A DNA stretch of 5,770 nucleotides from positions 1-5,770 of the forward strand of contig CANGVO010000067.1 in NCBI GenBank assembly GCA_947457445.1, read 5' to 3'. This stretch comes from Actinomycetota bacterium. Its GTDB lineage: Bacteria > Actinomycetota > Actinomycetes > Nanopelagicales > Nanopelagicaceae. Shown here piece after piece: positions 1-5,770 of the stretch (its first letter is position 1; every line of letters starts with the position of its first letter). Made by a program: the position numbers and the translations under genes. The notes under the pieces were generated by a model. That model searched no databases, had not been told where the DNA came from, and saw only the letters and a program-made list of their open reading frames with translations.

Positions 1-312
1 AAATATCCATCAATTGAAGCCAACGCAAAAGTGGCTGTTTTGTTCCCCGATGTAGAAGGCGGAAAGAAGTTAAATCGCGGATTGCCTTTGGTTAAATGGT
101 TCTTAGCGATTCCACATTACATTGTTGGTGCGGTTTACCTTCTGATTTCTCTCGTAGTAACAGTTATTGCTTGGGTTCAAACTTCAATAACAGGTAAGTA
201 TCCAAAGTGGGCTGGCGAAATTGTGTTTGGCACAATTTCATACTGGAACCGGGTTCAGGGATATATGTTGCTTCTGGTAACGGATAAGTACCCAACTTTT
301 AGACTTAAGTAA
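1..312 (+). CDS. DUF4389 membrane protein, C-terminal part (5' end outside window)
   Basis: The reading frame is open from base 1, giving 103 visible residues before the TAA at 310-312. The GTG at 31 is probably internal, because codons before it read KYPSIEANAK and resemble the end of a preceding repeat. The family is recognised from RGLPLVKWFLAIPHYIV (about visible residues 26-42), a hydrophobic membrane segment at about 34-59, then ITGKYP (63-68) and the closing TDKYPTF (94-100). DUF4389 proteins usually carry this unit more than once: a short beta-like stretch, a membrane helix after LPLVKW, and a final DKYPPF-type motif. The function of the family is not established; it is an integral membrane protein common in Actinobacteria. 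The gene converges on the copper ATPase gene with 11 bp between stops. Family assignment is confident; the true start and length are unknown. Confidence 0.85.
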   Translation, partial: KYPSIEANAKVAVLFPDVEGGKKLNRGLPLVKWFLAIPHYIVGAVYLLISLVVTVIAWVQTSITGKYPKWAGEIVFGTISYWNRVQGYMLLLVTDKYPTFRLK

Positions 313-314
313 TT

Positions 315-343
315 ACTAGCGCTCTATTTAATTCGGAGCGAGT
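315..343. terminator. Weak hairpin between convergent genes (possible bidirectional terminator)
   Basis: CGCTC at 320-324 can pair with GAGCG at 336-340 around an 11-nt AT-rich loop. ACT at 315-317 can extend the stem with AGT at 341-343 past a 2-nt bulge. It sits where the DUF4389 and copper ATPase genes converge, and overlaps the last codons of the ATPase. There is no proper T-tract on either side (only TTT at 343-345 on the plus strand), so it is a poor intrinsic terminator by the usual rule. Low confidence. Confidence 0.25.
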
Positions 344-2576
344 TTGTAACAACAAAGAGCGAACTAAGGGCCATTGCAGCTGCGGCATACATCGGAGTTA
401 ACAATCCAGCCGCAGCTATCGGCAGACCAATAACATTGTAAGTAAATGCCCAACCAAGGTTAGATTTGATAGTTTTTAAAGTTCGCTTTGAAAGTTTCAG
501 AGCATCGACAGCGCTCATTAACTCTGGCCGCATTAAAGTTATGTCGGCTGTTGAAATCGCAGTATCTGTTCCTGTTCCCATTGCCATACTTAAATCCGCA
601 CTTGCCATTGCGGCAGCATCGTTTATTCCGTCGCCAATCATTAAAACAGTGTGGCCAGAAGATTTCAGCGCATTAACTCGCGCTAGCTTCTCTTCAGGGA
701 GTGCGCGAGCTATTACGTGCTCGCCCTTAATTCCAACTAAACGTGCGATAGCACCAGCACTCTCTTCGTTATCGCCAGTGATTAACCATGGGATTATTCC
801 ACTTTCAATCAACGCAGAAACTGTGGCTGCAGCATCTCCCTTAACTTCATCTCCGATAGCAAAGACCGCTATTGCAACACCATCCCAAGCCAAAACTGCA
901 ACGGTATAACCGTTCTCTTCACTGCGTGTAATTGCATCTTTAATTGCCGGATCAAATTCTGTGGCGCTGTGCGCTATCGCTTTAGGCGTTCCGATTAGAA
1001 CGACGGGGGAGATTGCTCCAAGTAAAACGCGACCTGCGACCCCGGCTCCAGGCGTTTCTTCGAAATCAATAACTTCGTTTCGAGATGCACCTTTAGAAAG
1101 TGCGTGAGATGCGATCGCTTGACCTACAGGATGATCATTAGAAAGTTCAAGTGAAAGTGCGGTCGAAAGAATAGTTTTTTCATTTAAGTAACCGGCGAAG
1201 TCGGAGCCCAGTACTTTATGCGCACTAGTTGGAATTGAACTCTCCAGAACTTTCATCACACCAGTTGTGAGTGTGCCGGTCTTATCAAGTACTACAACAT
1301 CGACTTTGCGCGCTAGTTCTAAGACTCGTGGTTGACGCAAAACTATTCCGCGCGCAGCGCCACGACCGGATGCCACCAAAAGTGCAACTGGTGTTGCTAG
1401 CCCCAGTGCGCATGGGCAAGCAATTACCAAAACGGTAATTGCTACTTGAATAGATTGTGCAACCGAATGTCCGGCACCTTCATTGCCTAAGTAATACCAG
1501 CCAAAGAAAGTACCAATCGCAAGCGCTGTAACAACTGGAACGAAAATGGAAGCAATGCGATCTGCCATACGCTGAATAGGCGCTTTTGCGCCTTGTGCTT
1601 GCACCACCATCGAACTTATTCTCGAAAGTTCGGTATCACTTCCAATACGAGTTGCTCGGACAATAATTCGCCCGTTGTTATTTAAAGATGCCCCAATTAC
1701 ACGCGAACCAGGAGATATCTCAACTGGCGTAGATTCACCACTGATCATTGAGTTATTTACAGAAGATACGCCCGAGATCACTAAACCATCTGTTGCTATG
1801 CGGGCACCTGGTTTGACAACAAAATCATCGCCAATTGCCAGCTCAGAGATTGGAATTATTACTTCTAAACCATTTCTTAATACTGTGACTTCTTTTGCAC
1901 CAAGTGCCAATAAAGTTGCAAGGGCGCTACTCGCACGATGCTTAGCGCGAGATTCCAAGTGGCGGCCCAGAATTACAAAGAGCAAAACCCCTGCTGCAAC
2001 CTCGGTATACACATCGCCGGTGCCGGTTGAATTTGCATAGATAGACCAACCAAATGCACTAAGTGAGCCAAGTGAAATAAGTGAATCCATAGTTGGGTGG
2101 AAAATATTGCGCAGCGCAGCACGATGGATAGGTAGCGCTACTAGAATCATTAGAGGCGCAGTCAATCCGATTGCCAGCCAAGCAGTTGGTGAATAAAGCG
2201 GCGGCAGAATATTTAGCGAATCTAAAACACGGAGTATTTCTTCATCGATTCTTTGATGCCATTGCTGAGCCATAGAAATGACAATGGCTGGAACAGCAAA
2301 AAGAATTGCGAAGAAAAGAGCTACCCCTGATTTTCGACTGTGAAGTGCGGGGTTAGCACCATTTTCAACGTAAGTTGCTGAATAGCCCGCACTTTTTATA
2401 TTTTTGATAATTTCGCTGTTCTTAACATCAGTCGGTGCCAAAATGTGAACCGTTTCGGTTGCAAAATTAACGCTGGCACTTACCCCATCTATATCTTTCA
2501 ATGATTTCTCAATTGAATTTACGCAGGACGAACAAGTCATTCCAGAGACAGAAAAGGTGCGTGGTTCAACGGCCAT
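324..2576 (-). CDS. copA: Copper-exporting P1B-type ATPase (CopA-like)
   Basis: A 750-residue heavy-metal pump of normal family length, predicted to export Cu(I) across the cytoplasmic membrane using ATP. It has one N-terminal HMA metal-binding domain with GMTCSSC at 12-18 (C15, C18). About eight membrane helices follow, near 84-103, 130-150, 163-180, 190-206, 342-363, 377-400, 705-725 and 727-745. Catalytic motifs are complete: actuator loop SGES 279-282 (Ser in place of the usual Thr), CPC 387-389 in the ion path, phosphorylated D431 in DKTGT, H482-P483 of the nucleotide domain, TGD 600-602 and GDGIND 648-653. Y713-N714 and M735-A-L-S-S739 in the last two helices are the Cu(I)-specific (P1B-1) markers, which argues against Zn/Cd. 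The ATG lies 11 bp inside the end of hisN and has no clear Shine-Dalgarno, so translation is probably coupled. It is last in the aroA-rsgA-hisN run; no copZ or csoR is visible. Silver transport is a possible extra activity. Confidence 0.95.
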   Translation of the reverse strand: MAVEPRTFSVSGMTCSSCVNSIEKSLKDIDGVSASVNFATETVHILAPTDVKNSEIIKNIKSAGYSATYVENGANPALHSRKSGVALFFAILFAVPAIVISMAQQWHQRIDEEILRVLDSLNILPPLYSPTAWLAIGLTAPLMILVALPIHRAALRNIFHPTMDSLISLGSLSAFGWSIYANSTGTGDVYTEVAAGVLLFVILGRHLESRAKHRASSALATLLALGAKEVTVLRNGLEVIIPISELAIGDDFVVKPGARIATDGLVISGVSSVNNSMISGESTPVEISPGSRVIGASLNNNGRIIVRATRIGSDTELSRISSMVVQAQGAKAPIQRMADRIASIFVPVVTALAIGTFFGWYYLGNEGAGHSVAQSIQVAITVLVIACPCALGLATPVALLVASGRGAARGIVLRQPRVLELARKVDVVVLDKTGTLTTGVMKVLESSIPTSAHKVLGSDFAGYLNEKTILSTALSLELSNDHPVGQAIASHALSKGASRNEVIDFEETPGAGVAGRVLLGAISPVVLIGTPKAIAHSATEFDPAIKDAITRSEENGYTVAVLAWDGVAIAVFAIGDEVKGDAAATVSALIESGIIPWLITGDNEESAGAIARLVGIKGEHVIARALPEEKLARVNALKSSGHTVLMIGDGINDAAAMASADLSMAMGTGTDTAISTADITLMRPELMSAVDALKLSKRTLKTIKSNLGWAFTYNVIGLPIAAAGLLTPMYAAAAMALSSLFVVTNSLRIK

Positions 2577-3366
2577 TCAATTTATCTACAATCTTCTGGT
2601 GTATCGCCGAGTTTGTAGATAGACCACTACCGCCCAAACTTCCATCTATGCCTGCGGTATTTGTGAATCTACCGCCGGCTTCGCGGACAATGATGTCAAG
2701 TGCGGCCATATCCCAAATCGCTAACGATGGTTCGATGGCAACATCTACGGCGCCTTCCGCAACCAACATATGTGACCAAAAATCACCAATACCGCGCGTA
2801 CGCCATGCTGTTGCCAGAATCTCTTGGAAAGGTGCCAGTCGTTGCTCCCAACCAATAAAGTCCGAATAAGAAATAGAAGCGTCTTTAATTTCACTAACTT
2901 GTGAAACAGAAATTTTCTTTGGTGCTCCACCATTTACTGAAACGAATGCGCCATGTCCTTCGCTAGCGTGCCAACGTCGAAATAGCGCAGGTGCGCTAAC
3001 GACTCCGACAACTACAACTTCAGAACCATCGCTCTGTTTCTCAATCAAACCAATCAGCGTTGCCCATGTTGGAACACCGCGCAAGAAATTCTTGGTGCCA
3101 TCAATTGGATCAATCACCCAATAACGCTCTGCACCCGCGGCATCTTCGCCAAATTCTTCACCAACTATTCCATCATCTGGGCGATGGCTCTTAAGCAATG
3201 CGCGAATCGCTTCTTCGGATGCTTTATCGGCATCGGTAACTGGAGTGTTATCCGGCTTTGTGGTTACGACTAAATCTAAAGATTGGTAGCGAGCCAAAGT
3301 TATTGAATCTGCAGCATCGGCTAAGCGCATGGCAAGTGCTAGGTCATTACCCCGCGTAAAAGACAT
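2566..3366 (-). CDS. hisN: Histidinol-phosphatase, inositol monophosphatase family
   Basis: A 266-residue cytosolic Mg-dependent phosphatase. In Actinobacteria this family member typically removes phosphate from L-histidinol phosphate, the penultimate stage of histidine synthesis, and is encoded away from the main his cluster. Fold markers appear in order: KPDNTPVTDADKASE (37-51); GEE 69-71, where E70 is the likely metal ligand; DPIDGT 86-91 with D86 and D89 as metal ligands; and WDMAA 218-222 with D219 completing the site. Its length matches the family. The ATG at 3366 lies 4 bp after the rsgA stop, and the 3' end overlaps copA by 11 bp. No Shine-Dalgarno is seen; a TAGACT hexamer 6 nt before the ATG may be its own -10 element. 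The family also includes inositol-1-phosphatases and 3'-phosphoadenosine phosphatases, so substrate rests on actinobacterial similarity and synteny rather than on a diagnostic residue. Confidence 0.88.
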   Translation of the reverse strand: MSFTRGNDLALAMRLADAADSITLARYQSLDLVVTTKPDNTPVTDADKASEEAIRALLKSHRPDDGIVGEEFGEDAAGAERYWVIDPIDGTKNFLRGVPTWATLIGLIEKQSDGSEVVVVGVVSAPALFRRWHASEGHGAFVSVNGGAPKKISVSQVSEIKDASISYSDFIGWEQRLAPFQEILATAWRTRGIGDFWSHMLVAEGAVDVAIEPSLAIWDMAALDIIVREAGGRFTNTAGIDGSLGGSGLSTNSAIHQKIVDKLNGR

Positions 3367-3370
3367 GTTG

Positions 3371-4402
3371 TCAGTCTAGCGCGGGCGGGTTTGAATCTTT
3401 GAGTTCGAGCAAGGTGCGCAAACTGGCAACGCGCGCAGACCGCTCATTGTTTACAACACCTTTTGGAGCAGCCCACTCATTTAGTTGGCATCCGACTTCG
3501 TGGTGTGAGCAATTTGGCATGCAATTTTGAACGACTTCATAAAGGTCGCTAAAGGCGGCGACAATTCGATTGGAATCTAAATGCGCTAGTCCGAAGGCGC
3601 GAATTCCAGGTGTATCAATAATCCATCCATCTTTAGGCGATAAATCTGCTGCCAGTGGCAGTGCGATTGCACTAGATGAGGTGTGACGACCACGGCCTGT
3701 CACATCATTCACATCTCCAGTAACGCGATCTGCATGCGGCACGAGAGCGTTAATCAAAGTTGATTTACCAACCCCAGAATGTCCAACAAGTACAGATGTT
3801 TTGCCATTTAGAAGTGCGAATAATTTATTTAAATCAACTTCTCGCGAATCCGATTTAATCGCAGCTGTTGCAATTTCAACGCCGAGCGCTTCGTACTCGC
3901 GCATGAAATCCGGAATAGATGCCACATCGGTCTTAGTTACCAAAATTACGGGCTTAATATTTTCATGAAAAGCGCAGACCAAGAAACGATCAATCAAGCC
4001 GCGACGCGGTTCTGGATTAGCTGCAGCAACAACAATAACCAGTTGGTCTATGTTGGCTACGATCGTGCGCTCCATTTTGGCGGCATCATCTACAGTTCGA
4101 CTAAGACTGTTGCGACGAGGTTCAATCGAAACGATCCGCGCCAGAGATCCAGTTGTCCCGGATACATCGCCAACTAAATTTACTAAGTCGCCAACAACTA
4201 CAGATTTCGGGCCCATCTCGCGAGCTTTCATAGCAGTGACGATCACACCTTCATCGGTAATGCATGTGGTGCGACCACGATCAACAGTTGTTACGAGAGC
4301 GCTAATCGCATCTGCGTGCGCAGGACGATCTTTACTGCGCGGACGAGTACGGCGACTAGGGCGAATACGAGCATCAGATTCGTCAAATTCGCGTGGTGTC
4401 AT
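3371..4402 (-). CDS. rsgA: Ribosome small-subunit-dependent GTPase A (RsgA)
   Basis: A circularly permuted GTPase that binds late 30S precursors and helps maturation of the decoding region. Numbering here is for the 343-residue product from the ATG at 4402. An Arg-rich tail (about residues 13-26) precedes an OB-fold (about 30-100). The permuted G motifs follow in the order G4 TKTD (156-159), G1 GHSGVGKS (207-214), G2 near GRGRHTS (236-242) and G3 DTPG (263-266). A C-terminal zinc site has Cys294, Cys298, His300 and Cys305; its spacing is slightly tighter than in the E. coli protein. I prefer the ATG at 4402 because it forms an ATGA overlap with the aroA stop, a classic coupling arrangement. 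A TTG at 4420 would add six residues and overlap aroA by 22 bp, with no better ribosome site. It is followed after 4 bp by hisN. Function is confident; the start is fairly confident. Confidence 0.93.
   Translation of the reverse strand: MTPREFDESDARIRPSRRTRPRSKDRPAHADAISALVTTVDRGRTTCITDEGVIVTAMKAREMGPKSVVVGDLVNLVGDVSGTTGSLARIVSIEPRRNSLSRTVDDAAKMERTIVANIDQLVIVVAAANPEPRRGLIDRFLVCAFHENIKPVILVTKTDVASIPDFMREYEALGVEIATAAIKSDSREVDLNKLFALLNGKTSVLVGHSGVGKSTLINALVPHADRVTGDVNDVTGRGRHTSSSAIALPLAADLSPKDGWIIDTPGIRAFGLAHLDSNRIVAAFSDLYEVVQNCMPNCSHHEVGCQLNEWAAPKGVVNNERSARVASLRTLLELKDSNPPALD
3373..3378 (-). promoter_or_regulatory. Candidate internal -10 element for leaderless hisN transcript
   Basis: On the minus strand this reads TAGACT, a match to the actinobacterial TAnnnT -10 pattern. 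It ends 6 nt before the hisN ATG, so transcription would begin at or next to the start codon. It overlaps the last codons and stop of rsgA, so coding constraint alone could also explain it. No -35 box was recognised. Same hexamer as the one upstream of aroA. Confidence 0.35.
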
Positions 4403-5691
4403 GAAATCAAACTCTGCCAAAGTCCAGGAAAATCAGGCAAAGTCTTTCGCGTTGTTGCCACATTTTCGATCTGTACATCTTCAACTACAAGGCCGATAAC
4501 TGCGCCTGCAGTTGCGAGGCGATGATCGTCATAAGTATGAAATGTTCCACCATGCAGGCCTTTACCAAAAGCGCCCGCTGGGGTTATACGAAGTGAAGTT
4601 TCATCTTCAGATACGTTGCCACCAAGTGAGTTAATTTCGCGGGTTAGCGCAGCTAAGCGATCAGTTTCATGCAGACGAAGATGTCCAATGCCTCGTAAAT
4701 GCGATGGCGAATCTGCAAGCGCGGCAAGGGCTGCTATAGCTGGAGTTAACTCGCCAACATCATGTAGATCGATATCAATACCTTGAATACTTTCACCGCC
4801 AGTAATTGTCAGGCCCTCATCAGAAAACGAAACTAAAGCACCCATCTGCGTCAAAATTTCACGAAGTTGGTCACCTGGTTGGGTTGTCTGCTTTGGCCAA
4901 TCAGCAATCGTGATTGATCCGCCACAAACCATTGCTATAGATAAGAATGGCGCCGCATTTGATAGATCTGGTTCGATAACTAAATCCACACCGTGCAGCG
5001 CTCCAGATTCAACGCGCCAACTCTGGGCCGCCTTATCGACAGAAACAGTTGCACCAAAGTCGCGCAACATTTGAACAGTCATATCGATATGCGGCATTGA
5101 AGGAAGTGCGCCACCTTTATGTGTTGCTGTAATTCCATTGCTCGTACTTGGCGCAATTAAAAGAAGTGCAGATAAGAATTGGCTAGATGCGCTGGCATCA
5201 ATCGTTAACGAGCCACCCGGAATACTTGCCTTGCCCTTAACAACAAGTGGAAGTGAATAACGGCCGTCGTGTTCGATTTCGATTCCAAGTTCTTCAAGGG
5301 CTGCAATGACTGGACCGAGAGGACGTTCATAGGATCTTGGATCGCCATCGAATGAAATATCTCCTTGCGCAAGCGCGGACAGTGGCGGAAGAAAGCGCAT
5401 TACCGTTCCGGCATTTCCGACATCGACTTTTGCCGGGCCTTGCATTTTTGTCGGTGTAATTTTCCAAGCCAGATCGCCTGCTATTTGCTCATCAATAGCG
5501 CCAACGCCCATCGCCTTTAGGCCAGCGACCATCAGCTCGGTATCTCGCGAAACCAGCGGGCGCTTCAACACTGATGGTGAGTTGGCTTGCGCAGCAAGAA
5601 TTAGCGCGCGGTTAGTTACCGATTTTGATCCCGGAATAACTACTCGCGCGCTGACTGCATTTCTTCCACGTAATGGAGCAGGCCAGAGCAT
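4399..5691 (-). CDS. aroA: 3-phosphoshikimate 1-carboxyvinyltransferase (EPSP synthase)
   Basis: A 430-residue cytosolic enzyme that joins phosphoenolpyruvate to shikimate-3-phosphate, the sixth step of the shikimate pathway to aromatic amino acids. Signature elements are all present: PGSKSVTNRAL 20-30 (K23, S24, R28 for substrate binding), GNAGTVMRF 92-100 in the PEP/glyphosate loop, ERP 122-124, the SASSQ segment 167-171, VGELTP 312-317 with E314 as the catalytic acid position, HETDRL 341-346, DDHR 388-391 and the closing LPDFPGLW 418-425. Phe100 occupies the position of E. coli Pro101, as is common in actinobacterial enzymes. The N-terminus MLWPAP matches the family in this phylum, supporting the ATG at 5691. 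First gene of the minus-strand operon; its TGA overlaps the rsgA ATG. It diverges from the SRAP gene across 23 bp, with a candidate -10 for leaderless transcription. No truncation or frameshift is seen. Confidence 0.96.
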   Translation of the reverse strand: MLWPAPLRGRNAVSARVVIPGSKSVTNRALILAAQANSPSVLKRPLVSRDTELMVAGLKAMGVGAIDEQIAGDLAWKITPTKMQGPAKVDVGNAGTVMRFLPPLSALAQGDISFDGDPRSYERPLGPVIAALEELGIEIEHDGRYSLPLVVKGKASIPGGSLTIDASASSQFLSALLLIAPSTSNGITATHKGGALPSMPHIDMTVQMLRDFGATVSVDKAAQSWRVESGALHGVDLVIEPDLSNAAPFLSIAMVCGGSITIADWPKQTTQPGDQLREILTQMGALVSFSDEGLTITGGESIQGIDIDLHDVGELTPAIAALAALADSPSHLRGIGHLRLHETDRLAALTREINSLGGNVSEDETSLRITPAGAFGKGLHGGTFHTYDDHRLATAGAVIGLVVEDVQIENVATTRKTLPDFPGLWQSLIS

Positions 5692-5698
5692 AAGCGGC

Positions 5699-5704
5699 AG
5701 TCTA
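5699..5704 (-). promoter_or_regulatory. Candidate -10 element for the aroA operon (leaderless)
   Basis: The minus strand reads TAGACT, fitting TAnnnT. It ends 7 nt before the aroA ATG, which puts the expected transcription start on the start codon. No Shine-Dalgarno lies in the 23-bp gap, which is consistent with a leaderless mRNA. No convincing -35 hexamer was found; that region would fall inside the first codons of the SRAP gene. Confidence 0.45.
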
Positions 5705-5708
5705 CTCT
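5703..5708 (+). promoter_or_regulatory. Candidate -10 element for the SRAP gene (leaderless)
   Basis: The plus strand reads TACTCT, fitting TAnnnT, with 6 nt before the ATG at 5715, again the spacing for a leaderless transcript. It shares bases 5703-5704 with the opposite-strand aroA element. No purine-rich ribosome site and no recognisable -35 were seen. Confidence 0.4.
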
Positions 5709-5714
5709 CTACCT

Positions 5715-5770
5715 ATGTGCGGTCGTTATGCCCAAGCGCAGGGGATGGACGAGATCATCGAAAGGTTTGA
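5715..5770 (+). CDS. SOS response-associated peptidase family (SRAP, HMCES/YedK-type), N-terminal fragment
   Basis: Only the first 18 codons and two bases of the next fall in the window, reading MCGRYAQAQGMDEIIERF. The start M-C-G-R is the hallmark of SRAP proteins. After Met removal, Cys2 becomes the N-terminal residue that forms a thiazolidine crosslink with abasic sites in single-stranded DNA, shielding them during replication. The assignment is supported by synteny: an SRAP gene lies next to aroA in mycobacteria. The gene diverges from aroA across 23 bp and has no Shine-Dalgarno, with a candidate -10 placed for leaderless transcription. The fragment is too short to see the other active-site residues (Asn, Glu, His), so the call rests on the N-terminal signature plus neighbourhood. 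Confidence 0.82.
   Translation, partial: MCGRYAQAQGMDEIIERF

Noticed and set aside
466..909. Plus-strand open frame antisense to copA, and similar ones at 488-676 and 1675-2040
   Set aside because: They lie wholly opposite the well-supported ATPase gene, have low-complexity Ala/Ser/Ile-rich or basic translations with no recognised domain, and are explained as mirror frames of its codon use.
2059..2087. Short AAGTGA-type repeats
   Set aside because: They encode the Ser-Leu-rich membrane helix near residues 163-173 of the copper ATPase and are explained by its coding sequence.
2583..2588. TAGATA on the minus strand 6 nt before the copA ATG as a -10 element
   Set aside because: It lacks the final T, the most conserved base of TAnnnT, and the site is inside hisN codons. 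Coupled translation explains copA expression without it.
2582..2590. TTATCTACA, one mismatch from a DnaA box (TTATNCACA)
   Set aside because: It is a single imperfect copy inside the hisN coding end, with no cluster or AT-rich unwinding region, so chance is the simpler explanation.
2745..2933. Minus-strand open frame inside hisN in another frame
   Set aside because: It is fully contained in hisN, has no domain and is a shadow frame.
3368..3376. TTGTCAGTC on the plus strand, resembling the actinobacterial PafBC damage motif (TTGTCRGTG-N8-TAnnnT)
   Set aside because: No TAnnnT follows after 8 nt, the last base mismatches, and it points antisense into rsgA, where no gene begins.
4050..4525. 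Plus-strand open frames opposite the 5' part of rsgA and the 3' end of aroA
   Set aside because: The Arg/Ser/Thr-rich translations are reverse images of the real genes and have no upstream signal or known family.
5692..5714. LexA or PafBC operator for the SRAP gene
   Set aside because: Neither a GAAC-N4-GTTC-like palindrome nor a TTGTCRGTG motif is present in the gap or just upstream, so damage induction is not supported by sequence despite the family name.
5582..5770. Plus-strand open frame running off the right edge across the aroA start
   Set aside because: It overlaps the aroA N-terminus and reads the SRAP gene in the wrong frame. The frame starting MCGRY at 5715 is the recognisable one.

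Overview
The window looks like a compact chromosomal segment from a low-to-mid GC actinobacterium. The lineage evidence is gene order and protein style. An aroA-rsgA-hisN run beside a divergent SRAP (HMCES/YedK-type) gene is a characteristic actinobacterial neighbourhood; in Mycobacterium tuberculosis the SRAP gene, aroA and rsgA are adjacent. The proteins carry actinobacterial signatures: the EPSP synthase start with WPAP, its GNAGTVMRF loop and VGELTP acid, and the RsgA N-terminus with FDESDARIRP. The base composition looks well below that of Streptomyces or Mycobacterium, and genes overlap or are separated by only a few bases. This fits a genome-streamlined freshwater type such as the acI/Nanopelagicales group, but that placement is an inference and not proven here.

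Layout. Bases 1-312 (+) hold the 3' end of a DUF4389 membrane protein whose start lies outside the window. An 11-bp gap then separates it from a convergent block of four minus-strand genes filling 324-5691. In transcription order these are aroA (EPSP synthase, 5691-4399), rsgA (ribosome-assembly GTPase, 4402-3371), hisN (inositol-monophosphatase-family histidinol-phosphatase, 3366-2566) and a copper-exporting P1B-type ATPase (2576-324). The junctions are a 4-bp ATGA overlap, a 4-bp gap and an 11-bp overlap, so the four very likely form one operon with coupled translation. At the right edge, the first 18 codons of a plus-strand SRAP gene begin at 5715, only 23 bp from the aroA start. No stretch longer than 300 bases lacks a gene.

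How the genes relate. The operon mixes aromatic amino acid synthesis (aroA), 30S maturation (rsgA), histidine synthesis (hisN) and copper efflux (copA). There is no obvious pathway link, which suggests a growth-linked housekeeping transcription unit rather than a stress cassette. No Cu-responsive regulator gene or copper chaperone gene is visible.

I did not find a novel defence, mobile or RNA-based system. The most interesting signals are in gene expression. None of the five visible starts has a good Shine-Dalgarno sequence. Actinobacterial TAnnnT -10-like hexamers lie 6-7 nt before the starts of aroA, SRAP and hisN, as expected for leaderless mRNAs. The aroA and SRAP hexamers overlap on opposite strands inside the 23-bp gap.
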